A stretch of DNA of 64,000 nucleotides from Zunongwangia sp. HGR-M22 (GTDB lineage: Bacteria; Bacteroidota; Bacteroidia; Flavobacteriales; Flavobacteriaceae). The stretch lies in the NCBI RefSeq assembly GCF_027594425.1, contig NZ_CP115159.1, positions 2,283,001-2,347,000 of the forward strand, read 5' to 3'. Below, piece after piece: positions 44,759 to 54,382 of the stretch (the stretch's first letter is position 1; every line of letters begins with the position of its first letter). Below the pieces are notes generated by a model. The model did no database searches and was not told the origin of the DNA. It was given only the letters and a program-made list of their open reading frames with translations. Position numbers and translations under genes: made by a program.

Positions 44759-44790
44759 GCCTCTACCATTCAATAAAAATAAACTTCCTT

Positions 44791-45075
44791 ATGAAAAAGT
44801 TTATTCCTTATAAAAACATTCGAAAGCGGGCAATGATTTTAGGGCTTCCCCTCTCCTTTTTTGCCCTGCAAATGATCTCGGTGATCGCCTCCCTACTGCT
44901 CATTATTTTTTCTTTTAGCCTTGGGATGATCACAACGATAGTGCTATGGAATATAGCCTTGTACGTTTTGCTGAATAAACTTGTCCTAAATCCGGGACTG
45001 TTCCATTTCCAGAAGGTATTTCCTCAAAATATCAGCAACAAGAAATTAAGTCCGTTCTATGATGAAAAAGATTAA
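44791..45075 (+). CDS. traF: TraF-type (DUF4133, VirB3-like) protein
   Basis: 94 residues, two adjacent hydrophobic helices (about 17-65). Small inner-membrane protein of the mating channel. Its last 17 bp overlap the TraG start, as in CTnDOT-type operons. Confidence 0.82.
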   Translation: MKKFIPYKNIRKRAMILGLPLSFFALQMISVIASLLLIIFSFSLGMITTIVLWNIALYVLLNKLVLNPGLFHFQKVFPQNISNKKLSPFYDEKD

Positions 45076-47467
45076 CCTTTCGGCTTACCATCCCATCCTG
45101 GATATTCAGGATAATATGGTTTTTGCCTCCAATGGCAATGTGGTGATGGGATATCGAGTATCGCTGCCCGAAATCTATTCCCTCTCGGAAAAAGATTTTG
45201 AAGACCTGCACGCAAGCTGGTTTCAGGCTTTCAAATCACTGCCGGCCGGAACTGTTATCCAAAAACAGGATAGTTACCGAAAATCAACTTATACGGCTGA
45301 GGAACTTCCGTGCGACACCTTCCTGCAAAAAGCCACCCATCATTATTTTAAAAATCGGGAATACTTACAGCACCAAAGCTATCTGTTCTTTGTACTTCCC
45401 CTGGACAAGCATCTAAAAGCTTCCAAATATGTCAACCCTTTTCGGAAGACCGAAAAAGGCATTCATAAAAAGCCCGATCATCAGGTCAGGGAATTTATTG
45501 GAGGGGTGAAGGATGCTGTATCCTTTATCAATAACAGTAGAAAAATCAAGGTTTCCCTTTTAGGTCAAGAGGCAGTTTTGGAATTCACCCACTCCTATTT
45601 CAACGGGTTCCACCAGGACGTAGATACGGATATCAGGCTGGATCAAAACGGAATTGCCATTGGTGATCACCATTTTGATGTACTCGCAATCAATAGTGAA
45701 CAGTGCTTTGGGGAAAGCCTGCAAAGCAGTAAGGTCAATGAAAAATTCACTTCTGATCATTTCACTTTTCATCAGGGCTTTATCGATGGGTTGGGATTGG
45801 ATCTGGAGGAAGACCATATCATTAACCACATCCTTTACCTGGATGATAAGCACAAATGGCGAAAAATATTGGAAAAGAAAATCGAGGAGCTTTCCAAAAG
45901 TTCCAACTTCGGAACCCAAAACAAAGTGGTATTAAAGAAAATCCGTGAGATCGTGAGCCGAATCAATGAAGATGAAAGTTCACGGATTATCCGTGGCCAT
46001 CTCAACATTATTTTTTGGTCTGAGGAAGCGGAACAACTTGGTCGCATAGCTTCTAAAATAAAAACAGAATTTAAGGAACTGGATATGCTTCCATATTATC
46101 CCAAGGGAGAAGAGCGCAAGCATTACTTTTTAAATTCCTATCCTTGTTTTGCCTCCAACTTTTCTAATGAAGATCTCTATGTGACCGATCTTAAACACGC
46201 CCTATGCCTATACATAAATAATACCAATTACCGCTCAGATGGTACAGGCATTATATTTAATGACCGCCAATATAATATCCCGGTCCTAAAAGACGTCTGG
46301 GATGAAAAAAAGAAACGCATTAAGGCTCGAAACTTTGCCATCTTCGCTCCCACAGGCGAAGGGAAATCCTTTTTAGCCAATAACATCCTTCGTCAATATT
46401 TTGAGAGCGGTGTACGACTGGTCATCATCGATCTGGGCGGTTCTTATTCGAAATTCGCCAAGCTTTATCCTAACGATCATAGTATTTTACGTTACGAGCA
46501 GGGAAAAAATTTAGGGATTAACCCTTTTTATATTGCCAGGGAAGCAGACCTTACTCCCGAACGTCTGGAAGATCTTTCGGTATTCCTCTTAGAACTATTG
46601 GCCGAAGGTCAAAAAGTATCTAAAGGCAAGGAAGTAGCAATGAAAAAGGTACTCCTACAGTATTACCAGCAAATCCGTAAAAACCATTCGTTAGCTTCTT
46701 TATACCAGTTTGTAGATGAAAATAAAGATACGCTCATACAAAGATTAGGAATCCGGGAGGCGCATTTCAGTACTTATGATTTCTTGCATATTCTTTCGGA
46801 ATATGTGGAGGGAGGCCTTTACAGCTTTCTATTTAACGTGGGGGCCGATCAAACCTATAAGATCGAAGACAAACGGATGATCGTTTTTGAACTGGATGAA
46901 GTCCGTGACAATAAGGAAATCCTCTCGGTAATGCTCAAACTGATCAAATCGGCCATCCAGCGAACCATCTGGCAAAACCGGTCGGAAAAAGGCATTATCC
47001 TTTTTGATGAATTTGCCAAGCAACTGAAGTTTGACAATGTTTTGGAAAGTGTGGAATTCTACTACCAGGCCATACGAAAACAAAACGGGGCTATTGGGAT
47101 TATCCTGCAATCCATCAACCAGTTGCCCAACAATTCAACTTCGGCCAGTATTCTGGAAAACACCCAGGTGATCTATAGCCTTCGTAATGAAAAAGGTTAT
47201 GGCGAATTGCAGAAACGCCTGAACCTTTCGGCTCACGACCTGAACCAGTTATATTCCATTCGGAATAACCTTACTGGGGAACGGAAATACACTGAAATGT
47301 TTATCAAAATAGGGAAAGAAAGCAACGTGTTCCGTTTGGAAGTCCCCCCAGAGGTCTATGCAGCCTATCTGACCGATGGTAGTGAGAACGAGACCATAAT
47401 GGCCATTTATAATCAAACCAATGATATGGAAAAGGCCATTGAACGCTTCCTGAAAGAAAAAGTATAA
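45059..47467 (+). CDS. traG: TraG-family (VirB4-like) conjugation ATPase
   Basis: 802 residues. Walker A APTGEGKSFLAN (about 434-445), Walker B FELDEV/ILFDEFAKQ, and LQSINQLPNN C-terminal helix typical of VirB4. N-terminal CagE/TrbE-VirB4 region has the family FHQGFID-type pattern. It powers assembly and substrate movement of the type IV secretion channel. Name follows Bacteroides usage and does not imply a VirD4 coupling protein. Confidence 0.9.
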   Translation: MMKKINLSAYHPILDIQDNMVFASNGNVVMGYRVSLPEIYSLSEKDFEDLHASWFQAFKSLPAGTVIQKQDSYRKSTYTAEELPCDTFLQKATHHYFKNREYLQHQSYLFFVLPLDKHLKASKYVNPFRKTEKGIHKKPDHQVREFIGGVKDAVSFINNSRKIKVSLLGQEAVLEFTHSYFNGFHQDVDTDIRLDQNGIAIGDHHFDVLAINSEQCFGESLQSSKVNEKFTSDHFTFHQGFIDGLGLDLEEDHIINHILYLDDKHKWRKILEKKIEELSKSSNFGTQNKVVLKKIREIVSRINEDESSRIIRGHLNIIFWSEEAEQLGRIASKIKTEFKELDMLPYYPKGEERKHYFLNSYPCFASNFSNEDLYVTDLKHALCLYINNTNYRSDGTGIIFNDRQYNIPVLKDVWDEKKKRIKARNFAIFAPTGEGKSFLANNILRQYFESGVRLVIIDLGGSYSKFAKLYPNDHSILRYEQGKNLGINPFYIAREADLTPERLEDLSVFLLELLAEGQKVSKGKEVAMKKVLLQYYQQIRKNHSLASLYQFVDENKDTLIQRLGIREAHFSTYDFLHILSEYVEGGLYSFLFNVGADQTYKIEDKRMIVFELDEVRDNKEILSVMLKLIKSAIQRTIWQNRSEKGIILFDEFAKQLKFDNVLESVEFYYQAIRKQNGAIGIILQSINQLPNNSTSASILENTQVIYSLRNEKGYGELQKRLNLSAHDLNQLYSIRNNLTGERKYTEMFIKIGKESNVFRLEVPPEVYAAYLTDGSENETIMAIYNQTNDMEKAIERFLKEKV

Positions 47468-47484
47468 TCCAAAATCAACATTCT

Positions 47485-48078
47485 ATGAAATATCCTCTAA
47501 ATCGAAACATCAAAAGATTCTTGGTAACCTTATCCATTACCCTCTTTTCAACAGGCCACATTGTGGCCCAGGGGATGCCGGTGTATGACAATACGAATTT
47601 TATCAGCCTGGCCAAACAATTGATCGAATCCGCAAAACAAACCTCGAACTTACTCAAGACCGTCGAGTTTCTTAAACAACAGAAAGAACGGATCGAACAG
47701 GTAAGCAATGTGATCCAGCAATTGGATGCCGTAGGAAAACTGATTCAGAATAACCAGTACCTCTTTAATATGGTGCAGGGCGATTTGCAAGAAATCCTTA
47801 ACTCCCCGTATATCAAACCCGATGAAATCAACCGGGTGACAGCCTCCTTTGAGGAAATTATTGACCGTTCGATGGAGAGCGTGGATTATGTAAACAAAAT
47901 CCTGACCAGTGATTATCTAAAAATGAACGATGCGGAAAGAGCTACCGTATTAAAAGATTATGAAACGAGATCCAATGAGATGGTTGCCGAGGTACAGAAC
48001 AAAACACGCCGGTACAAGGAAATTATTTCCTTTCGAAAAATGCAGGATCATATTAATAACCGCGAAACGGAATTCTGA
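47485..48078 (+). CDS. TraI/DUF4141-like, VirB5-type transfer protein
   Basis: 197 residues with signal peptide (ITLFSTGHIVAQ) and helical mature region (LAKQLIESAKQTSNLLKTVEFLKQQKERIEQV), like TrbJ/VirB5 adhesin-type subunits. It lies between TraG and TraJ, the position of TraI in CTnDOT. Stop overlaps the TraJ start (TGATG). Confidence 0.75.
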   Translation: MKYPLNRNIKRFLVTLSITLFSTGHIVAQGMPVYDNTNFISLAKQLIESAKQTSNLLKTVEFLKQQKERIEQVSNVIQQLDAVGKLIQNNQYLFNMVQGDLQEILNSPYIKPDEINRVTASFEEIIDRSMESVDYVNKILTSDYLKMNDAERATVLKDYETRSNEMVAEVQNKTRRYKEIISFRKMQDHINNRETEF

Positions 48079-48905
48079 TGGGAATGGGACTCGAATACGT
48101 AGATACGGTCTTTCAAACGATCAAAGACAGTGATTTTTCCCAGTATACCATTACCGGGATGAAAACACTGGCCGTTTTGTTTTTCCTGATCAATATCCTT
48201 AAAAAATATAATGAAGGGGTGGCTGCTACCGATGGACATACCTGGGGATTACACCCCACCGAACTTTTTAAAAACTTTGCCATTGTCCTGCTGGTTATTT
48301 TCTCCACACAGGTATTGGATGTATTTGATAATATATTGGTGGCCATAGAAGCCCAATATCGGGATACGGCCCCGGCACTCCTCCCCTTACAGCTCAGTGA
48401 TGTTGATCTTGAACGGGATGTGGGTGCCCTGGAGGCCGCCAAAAAAGCACTGGCACTTTTATACGAAGCCTTAGTAACCCCGCTATACGGACTTAAAATT
48501 CTTGCGTTTATTATTGGGGTAATCCTATGGCTGTTGGATCTGTTTATCTATCCGCTCTTTTTAGCCGAACGCTATTTTCTGTTGGGAATAATGCAAGCTT
48601 TTTTTCCGCTGGTGATTAGCCTGGCCGTATTTGAAAAATTCCGCTCGCTGGCCTATACCTTTTTTAAGCTTTATGCTGGAGTGTATATGCTCGTGCCGGC
48701 ATTCTTTCTGGTCAATATTTTTATCAATAACCTCTATACGGAAATCAACAGTCATTTTTGGAGTGATCTCTTTGGGGCAGATTGGGGAGGCGAGTTTTTT
48801 GCACCGGTCATCGAATGTGCCTCCATCGGTTTTATCGTCCTGCTCAAATTTAAGCTCTACCGCAAGGCAAGCACTTTTACCCTACGACTGTTTACCGGAG
48901 GTTAA
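48078..48905 (+). CDS. traJ: TraJ-type (VirB6-like) membrane protein
   Basis: 275 residues with about six hydrophobic helices (VLFFLINILKK; IVLLVIFSTQVLDV; IIGVILWLLDLFIYPLFL; MLVPAFFLVNIFI; a C-terminal CASIGFIVLLKF). Matches conjugative-transposon TraJ. Forms part of the inner-membrane channel. Confidence 0.85.
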   Translation: MGMGLEYVDTVFQTIKDSDFSQYTITGMKTLAVLFFLINILKKYNEGVAATDGHTWGLHPTELFKNFAIVLLVIFSTQVLDVFDNILVAIEAQYRDTAPALLPLQLSDVDLERDVGALEAAKKALALLYEALVTPLYGLKILAFIIGVILWLLDLFIYPLFLAERYFLLGIMQAFFPLVISLAVFEKFRSLAYTFFKLYAGVYMLVPAFFLVNIFINNLYTEINSHFWSDLFGADWGGEFFAPVIECASIGFIVLLKFKLYRKASTFTLRLFTGG

Positions 48906-48937
48906 TGTTTTAAAGAACCGTATAAATCTAACACAAA

Positions 48938-49549
48938 ATGAAAATACCCTATCAAAATATTTACAAGGTCTTACGGACCAATCGTTTTATCGTCCTCTCC
49001 TCGGTAATTTGCTCGGCCGTGGTCTGCATTATTTCCGTAGCAATGGTCATCAAACTCCACCGGGAATCTCAGAACAATGCTTTTGTGATTAATGGGGACG
49101 GTAGCGTTATTCCCCTGAAAGTGGTGAAGCAACGGGAAAACCTGAAGGTCGAAGCCCTGGCCCATCTGGAACTGTTCCATCGCTATTTTTATGGGCTTAA
49201 TGCCAACAATTACAAAAGTAATATCGAAAAGAGCCTATGGCTGGGAAACAGTTCCGTATCCGACCTCTATCAGCAAAAACAGGCCGAAGGGGTCTATAAC
49301 CGGCTTTTGCAGTATTCCCTGGTACAAAAGGTCATCACTATTGATTCACAAATTGACCTTCAAAATCAACCCTACCAATTTAGCACCACCACCGTTTTTG
49401 AGATCAACCGTGGTTCGGTAACTGACCGCTATGAATTGAAAACGGCTGGAAAACTGTTGCAGGTCGACCGCAATTTTCCGCACAATCCGCACGGACTGCT
49501 CATTACCGACTTTTTTGAAAATAGCCTTCGCAAAATTAATCCTGAATAA
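48938..49549 (+). CDS. traK: TraK-type (VirB8-like) protein
   Basis: 203 residues. One N-terminal membrane helix (VLSSVICSAVVCIISVAMVI) and a periplasmic alpha/beta domain with HLELFHRYFYGL and SLWLGNSSVSDLYQQK. Length and pattern match TraK of Bacteroidetes elements. Confidence 0.87.
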   Translation: MKIPYQNIYKVLRTNRFIVLSSVICSAVVCIISVAMVIKLHRESQNNAFVINGDGSVIPLKVVKQRENLKVEALAHLELFHRYFYGLNANNYKSNIEKSLWLGNSSVSDLYQQKQAEGVYNRLLQYSLVQKVITIDSQIDLQNQPYQFSTTTVFEINRGSVTDRYELKTAGKLLQVDRNFPHNPHGLLITDFFENSLRKINPE

Positions 49550-49572
49550 TACTTATTACTAAATCCATATGT

Positions 49573-50517
49573 ATGAAAATTCAAAAGAATAAAATCGTAA
49601 TGATACTGATTGTGGCCAGCGTCGTCCTGTTTATTGTTGCCTATTCCATCATCACTTTTGGCAAGGACGAAGAAACCACTATCGATAACCATCAGGTACC
49701 GGTTCCCAAATTAGGGGGCGACCAAGAACAATATGAAACAAAAATGGAAGCCCTGGAAAGCATCAAAGAGGAACGTCAGATCAATGCACCAAGCGTCTAT
49801 GATGAAGAGTTACTGGATGCTACCGGAAATTATGATCCTGACTTAAGGGATAAAGAAAAAAGACGGATGATTCACAGTATTTATTCGCAAGGGAATATTG
49901 ATTATGCCAGCAGCACCTACCTGCAAGACCAATCAGTTCCCCTACCCTCTGCTCCATCCCAAAATGATACGTTATCCAAAAAAATCAATAAAAAAGAACG
50001 GGAAGCAGCCGCCAAAGAAATGGGCTTGGAACATCAGCTCTTTTTTGCCTCGGAGCCAAAAGAGAATCTAAATACCCTATCCCAAAACACAGACGTGCAA
50101 TTGTATGTCCAAGTCGATGGTACACAGACCATCAAACAACATTATCGGCTTCGAATGCGGCTTTCGCGAGCTGCCCTGATCGATGGAAAATTAGTTACCA
50201 AAAATACCCTTCTGTATGGCTTTGTGAGTTTTAAACCCAATCGCACCCTACTTACTATCGAACATATTAAAGGCAGACCGGTTTCCTTCGAGGCCTATGA
50301 CCTGGCCGATGGCAGTGAAGGTATCTATATCGAGAACAGTTTCCGGGAAGAGGTGCGCCGTCAGGTAATAGGCGATGTCGTGGATGAAATCGAAGTGCCG
50401 GGAGTACCACAGGTGAGCGGTATCAAACAGCTTTTTAGAAGAAGTAACCGTCAGGTTAAAGTCACCGTACTAGATGGCTATCAATTACTATTAAAAATAC
50501 CACAGGAACATTCTTAA
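49573..50517 (+). CDS. traM: TraM-type (VirB10-like) protein
   Basis: 314 residues. N-terminal membrane helix (VMILIVASVVLFIVAYSII), a Pro/Glu-rich middle, and a C-terminal beta-barrel region (VSFKPNRTLLTIEHI, GSEGIYIENSF). It follows TraK by 23 bp. The small TraL gene usual between TraK and TraM is absent. Confidence 0.87.
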   Translation: MKIQKNKIVMILIVASVVLFIVAYSIITFGKDEETTIDNHQVPVPKLGGDQEQYETKMEALESIKEERQINAPSVYDEELLDATGNYDPDLRDKEKRRMIHSIYSQGNIDYASSTYLQDQSVPLPSAPSQNDTLSKKINKKEREAAAKEMGLEHQLFFASEPKENLNTLSQNTDVQLYVQVDGTQTIKQHYRLRMRLSRAALIDGKLVTKNTLLYGFVSFKPNRTLLTIEHIKGRPVSFEAYDLADGSEGIYIENSFREEVRRQVIGDVVDEIEVPGVPQVSGIKQLFRRSNRQVKVTVLDGYQLLLKIPQEHS

Positions 50518-50530
50518 AATCTTTATAGCG

Positions 50531-51340
50531 ATGAAAAAATATATATTGATACTCATAATGGCTTTACTGGCTTTGATAAGTCCAGTCAATGCCCAAAAGG
50601 CGTTAGATACCTTATATGCGAATGATAAAAAGAACGTAGCCTTGTTTTTTCCGAGTGCCATCCGACAAGGTATAACCGGGGCATCCCATTTCGTGTTTAC
50701 CTATAACCGGGAAAAACGACAATATTTTGGATTATTAAAGGCACAACCCGGAGAAGAAAGTAACCTTTTGGTGGTCACCGATGATGGGAAAGTCTACTCA
50801 TATATGCTGAAATATACCGAAGAACTTTCCATACTGAATTATTTTATTTCCACATACGAAAGTATTGGAACGGAAATCCCGGCCAAAGTAATTCCCAAGC
50901 CTTCAAAAGAAAAAAAGGATAGTCTGGAAAAGCGACAGGAATATTTTCAGCGGTTTTCAGAACACCTAATGAAATCAGGAACAAAACAGTCCAAGACCAA
51001 ACGTAAGAGAGGTATCAGGCTTCAGTTACAACGGATAGCCTACAATGCATCAGAAACCTATCTGGTAATGGAACTTACCAATACTTCGGGAATCACGTTC
51101 GAAATAGATTTTCTGAAGGTATACCGCGTTAGTGGCAACAAAAAAAGAAAATCATCCTTTCAAAAACTGGAAATAAAACCGATCTATACTTGCCATATGC
51201 CTTCGAAAATCTTTAACCGCCAATCGGTACGCTTGGTGTATGTGATGCCCAAATTTGTATTAGGAAGTAAGGAGAAATTGCAATTGGAATTGCAGGAGTT
51301 AAATGGGAGCAGGAAGGTATTGCTGAAAAAGAGACTTTAG
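50531..51340 (+). CDS. traN: TraN-type (VirB9-like, DUF4138) protein
   Basis: 269 residues. Signal peptide (ILIMALLALISPVNAQ), then DUF4138-type beta-rich region (NVALFFPSAIRQGITGASHFVF, GLLKAQPGEESNLLVVT, FEIDFLKVYRV). Last tra gene present. TraO, TraP and TraQ are not found to its right; an oxidoreductase operon follows instead. Confidence 0.87.
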   Translation: MKKYILILIMALLALISPVNAQKALDTLYANDKKNVALFFPSAIRQGITGASHFVFTYNREKRQYFGLLKAQPGEESNLLVVTDDGKVYSYMLKYTEELSILNYFISTYESIGTEIPAKVIPKPSKEKKDSLEKRQEYFQRFSEHLMKSGTKQSKTKRKRGIRLQLQRIAYNASETYLVMELTNTSGITFEIDFLKVYRVSGNKKRKSSFQKLEIKPIYTCHMPSKIFNRQSVRLVYVMPKFVLGSKEKLQLELQELNGSRKVLLKKRL

Positions 51341-51433
51341 ATTTTATAATAGTTTACTTTCTATTTTTTCTCAGTTTATTAATTATGGAGTTCTCCCAGT
51401 TCATCAGTCTCGACTTTCATCGTAACTTTTTCC

Positions 51434-51445
51434 TACCAAATGGTA
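51434..51445. promoter_or_regulatory. Inverted repeat TACCA-AA-TGGTA (operator candidate 1)
   Basis: TACCAAATGGTA, perfect 5-bp arms. It lies immediately upstream of the -33 region of the NmrA/hydrolase promoter. The same 12 bp occur at 57583-57594 upstream of an SDR gene. Confidence 0.5.
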
Positions 51446-51468
51446 GTTTTAGCAATGATATTCCGGCA

Positions 51469-51476
51469 TACATTTG
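51469..51476 (+). promoter_or_regulatory. Promoter -7 box TACATTTG
   Basis: Exact TAnnTTTG match, with TTTTAG at 51446-51451 as a possible -33 element 17 bp upstream. The ATG of the NmrA gene is 29 bp downstream. Confidence 0.55.
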
Positions 51477-51504
51477 AACTATAGTGTCAAAAAAATCTAT
51501 AGTA

Positions 51505-52392
51505 ATGAAAAAGAAAATTTTAATTGCCGGTGCTACCGGGATGCTTGGTGGTAAAATCGCTGACTATCTTTTACAACAAGGAGCTGAAGTCATCGCCATT
51601 GTTAGGGAGTCCGGCGATAAAGAAAAAATTACCCCTTTAAAAAATAGTGGGGTAACCGTGATACCTCTTCAAATGGATGATCGCCTGGCGCTCCAAAAGG
51701 CGTGCGAAGGAGTTTCCTGCGTAATTTCAGCTGTAGCCGGTTTACGGGAAAGCATTGTCGATTTTCAATCGCGCCTGGTAGATGCGGCCATTGCAGCTAA
51801 GGTTCCCCGGTTTATCCCTTCCGATTTTTCAACAGATTTTACGCAAATGGATAGAGGTTTCAATCGAAACTTCGATCTCAGGAAAGAATTTAAGGTCTAT
51901 TTGGATAAGCAACCTATACAGTCGACTTCTATTTTTAACGGGGCTTTTGCCTACCTCTTAAACTACAACCTTCCGTTATTCAATGTAAAGGAAGAAAAAG
52001 TACTTTTTTACGGGGAAAAACAGGATTTTTCAATCGATTTTACGACGGTAGAAGATACCGCCCAATACACCGCCAAAGTAGCTTTGGACGATAAGACTCC
52101 CCGAAACCTGCATATTGCCAGTTTTAGTCCGAGTCCAAAGGATTTTGTAGCGCTTGGAAAACAATTTTTTGATAAAGATTTTGAACTGATCAATGGCGGA
52201 TCCTTAGAAGATTTCGCTACTGTAATACAGGAAAAGAGAAATGCCAATCCGCAGGGCGAACAGGAACTGTATGCCGATTGGCAACAAATGCAATACCTGC
52301 ACAGTATGTTTTTGGTGCATCATTTAAAACTGGACAACAACCGCTATCCAGACCTTAAATGGACATCTATAGCACAAGTAATCAAAAAATAA
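51505..52392 (+). CDS. NmrA-like NAD(P)-binding oxidoreductase
   Basis: 295 residues from ATG 51505; an in-frame GTG at 51484 falls too close to the promoter. Rossmann motif GATGMLGG (residues 8-15), VRESGDKEK, and the FSTDFT/FNGAFAY region of NmrA-type proteins. Lacks the YxxxK of classical SDR, so it may sense NAD(P) rather than catalyse. It forms an operon with the alpha/beta hydrolase 6 bp downstream. Lies in the place where TraO-Q would be expected. Confidence 0.8.
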   Translation: MKKKILIAGATGMLGGKIADYLLQQGAEVIAIVRESGDKEKITPLKNSGVTVIPLQMDDRLALQKACEGVSCVISAVAGLRESIVDFQSRLVDAAIAAKVPRFIPSDFSTDFTQMDRGFNRNFDLRKEFKVYLDKQPIQSTSIFNGAFAYLLNYNLPLFNVKEEKVLFYGEKQDFSIDFTTVEDTAQYTAKVALDDKTPRNLHIASFSPSPKDFVALGKQFFDKDFELINGGSLEDFATVIQEKRNANPQGEQELYADWQQMQYLHSMFLVHHLKLDNNRYPDLKWTSIAQVIKK

Positions 52393-52398
52393 GAATCT

Positions 52399-53310
52399 AT
52401 GGAAACTCAAGCGCAATATTCAGATAAGGAATTGGTCAAACAATTACTGGGATTTACCAGCCATCTGATCACGGTAAATAACATTCAGTTACATTATGTA
52501 GCAGGAGGTACGGGGCAACCGCTTATTTGCCTTCCCGGCTGGCCGCAAACCTGGTATTCTTTTCATAAGGTAATGCCGGAACTGGCAAAAAAATACACTG
52601 TAATTGTAGTAGATATTCGGGGAATGGGCAGCTCAGATAAACCCTTTAATGGCTACGACAAAAAAACGATGGCCAAGGATATTTTTGAACTGATCCAAAA
52701 ACTGGGGATTAAAAAAGCACACGTATTGGGACACGATATTGGTGGGATGGTGGCTTCAAGTCTTGCTTTTAATTATCCGCAGGCTGTGGATAAACTTATC
52801 CTGATGGATGGCTCCCACCCGAGCGAAGCAATGCGGGAAATGCGCCTGCTCCCTATGCCGGGAACTTTTGGAGATAAAATAAATGATAAAATGCCATTTT
52901 TATGGTGGATGGCTTTTAATCAGGTAAAGGAATTACCAGAACAGCTATTGGAAGGCCGGTTTAGATACCTATTAGATTGGCTGTTTTCTTACGTAATGTT
53001 GGATGATGCTAAAATGAGTGATTTTGACCGGGAAGTTGCCGCCTACCATTATAATCGACCTGAAAACATTAGGGCATCTAATGCCTGGTACCAGGCTTTT
53101 GAACAGGACATCAAGGATATGAATACCTACGGCACCCTGCAAATGCCCGTTCTGGGGATGGCCAGCGAAAGCAGCTACGAGTTTATGAAGCAGGGATTGC
53201 CCTATATTGCAAAAAATGTAGAGGTGATTAAGGTAGAAGGTTCTGGGCACTATTTTAATGAAGAAAATCCACAGGCCGTCATTGATGCCGTGCTTCATTT
53301 TATAAAATAA
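52399..53310 (+). CDS. Alpha/beta hydrolase (epoxide hydrolase / dehalogenase-like)
   Basis: 303 residues. Oxyanion motif GWPQTWYS, the nucleophile elbow GHDIGG (Asp as in epoxide hydrolases and haloalkane dehalogenases), and catalytic His in GSGHYFNEENP. Cap region about 135-220. No signal peptide, so cytoplasmic. Substrate unknown. A terminator follows 10 bp after the stop. Confidence 0.85.
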   Translation: METQAQYSDKELVKQLLGFTSHLITVNNIQLHYVAGGTGQPLICLPGWPQTWYSFHKVMPELAKKYTVIVVDIRGMGSSDKPFNGYDKKTMAKDIFELIQKLGIKKAHVLGHDIGGMVASSLAFNYPQAVDKLILMDGSHPSEAMREMRLLPMPGTFGDKINDKMPFLWWMAFNQVKELPEQLLEGRFRYLLDWLFSYVMLDDAKMSDFDREVAAYHYNRPENIRASNAWYQAFEQDIKDMNTYGTLQMPVLGMASESSYEFMKQGLPYIAKNVEVIKVEGSGHYFNEENPQAVIDAVLHFIK

Positions 53311-53319
53311 CGTATTGAA

Positions 53320-53350
53320 AAGGGAGTATAAAAAATACTCCCTTCTTCTT
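53320..53350 (+). terminator. Intrinsic terminator after the NmrA/hydrolase operon
   Basis: AAGGGAGTAT and ATACTCCCTT, a 10-bp stem with A5 loop, then TTCTTCTTT. Confidence 0.75.
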
Positions 53351-53584
53351 TAGGTTAAAAGGAAGTAGTCCTAAAAGCTTTTGTATGTTCTCAAGTAAAC
53401 TCGATAAATGATTATGTTCCATAATTTCTTAAATGACCCTGAGTTATAAGTAAGTCTATCGGCTTTAGCGTATTTTAAACTAAACTTAGCATCACAAAAG
53501 ACAATTGATTTCCCTATTTTTGAATGCCAGGCAGATGAAATATCCCTCGACGTATTAAAAATGGAATAAAGCGGTTTTCAACTT

Positions 53585-54148
53585 ATGGAATCATTTACTG
53601 AATTTATACAATCAAAAGTTTTTATTACAGAGGAAATATTACAGGAAGTGCTTTCTAAATTTCAGGAAAAAGAATATGCGCCGCATCAGGTGTTGCTTAA
53701 ACGGGGACAGATTGCCAATCAATATTATTTTATCATTTCCGGAGGATTACGCTTTTTTTCGGATGAAAATGAAAATGAACATACGGCCTGGGCTTTTTTT
53801 GAAGGGGAATTCATTACGGAGATTAGTAGTTTGGCTCCTAGAAAACCTACCCGTTTTACTATTGAGACGATTGATAAAACCAGTTTACTAGTAATAGAGC
53901 GAGCTGATATGGAAGCACTCTATGAGCGTTTTCCTATCTGGCAAAAATTTGGGCGTAAAATGTGGGAAGACATTTGTATTCAGCAAATTGAACAAAATGT
54001 AAATTATCAGACCTTAACTGCGGAAGGTGTTTATTTAAAACTAATGGAAAACAGGGAATTTATTCAAAAAATGCCGGTAAAACAGTTGGCTAGTATTTTG
54101 GGGATTACCCCTAATGCATTAAGCAGGATTAGGAGGAATATAAAATAA
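53585..54148 (+). CDS. Crp/Fnr-family transcriptional regulator
   Basis: 187 residues. Cyclic-nucleotide-binding-type beta-roll (about 15-120: LLKRGQIANQYYFIISGGLRFF) and a C-terminal HTH (KQLASILGITPNALSRIRRNI). No Cys cluster for an iron-sulfur site. Similar in size and layout to the regulator at 57604. Transcribed alone after a 274-bp gap that holds the terminator and no other gene. Confidence 0.85.
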   Translation: MESFTEFIQSKVFITEEILQEVLSKFQEKEYAPHQVLLKRGQIANQYYFIISGGLRFFSDENENEHTAWAFFEGEFITEISSLAPRKPTRFTIETIDKTSLLVIERADMEALYERFPIWQKFGRKMWEDICIQQIEQNVNYQTLTAEGVYLKLMENREFIQKMPVKQLASILGITPNALSRIRRNIK

Positions 54149-54382
54149 TGAAAATTCCATTTCTCCAGTATGCTAACAAAGGGTAAGTAGTTAGCTATCA
54201 AATTTACTCACTTATACATTACTTTTTATCGAAAAAAAGACATTAGCAAAACGAGAGTATATATTTAGCTACAAAATTGCGTATATCAACTACTTTTTAT
54301 CATTTAATCATCGATAAGTTTGCAATGCGTAATCAATTTAAATTTATAAAGATGAAAACAGTATTTAAAACAGAAATATAAT

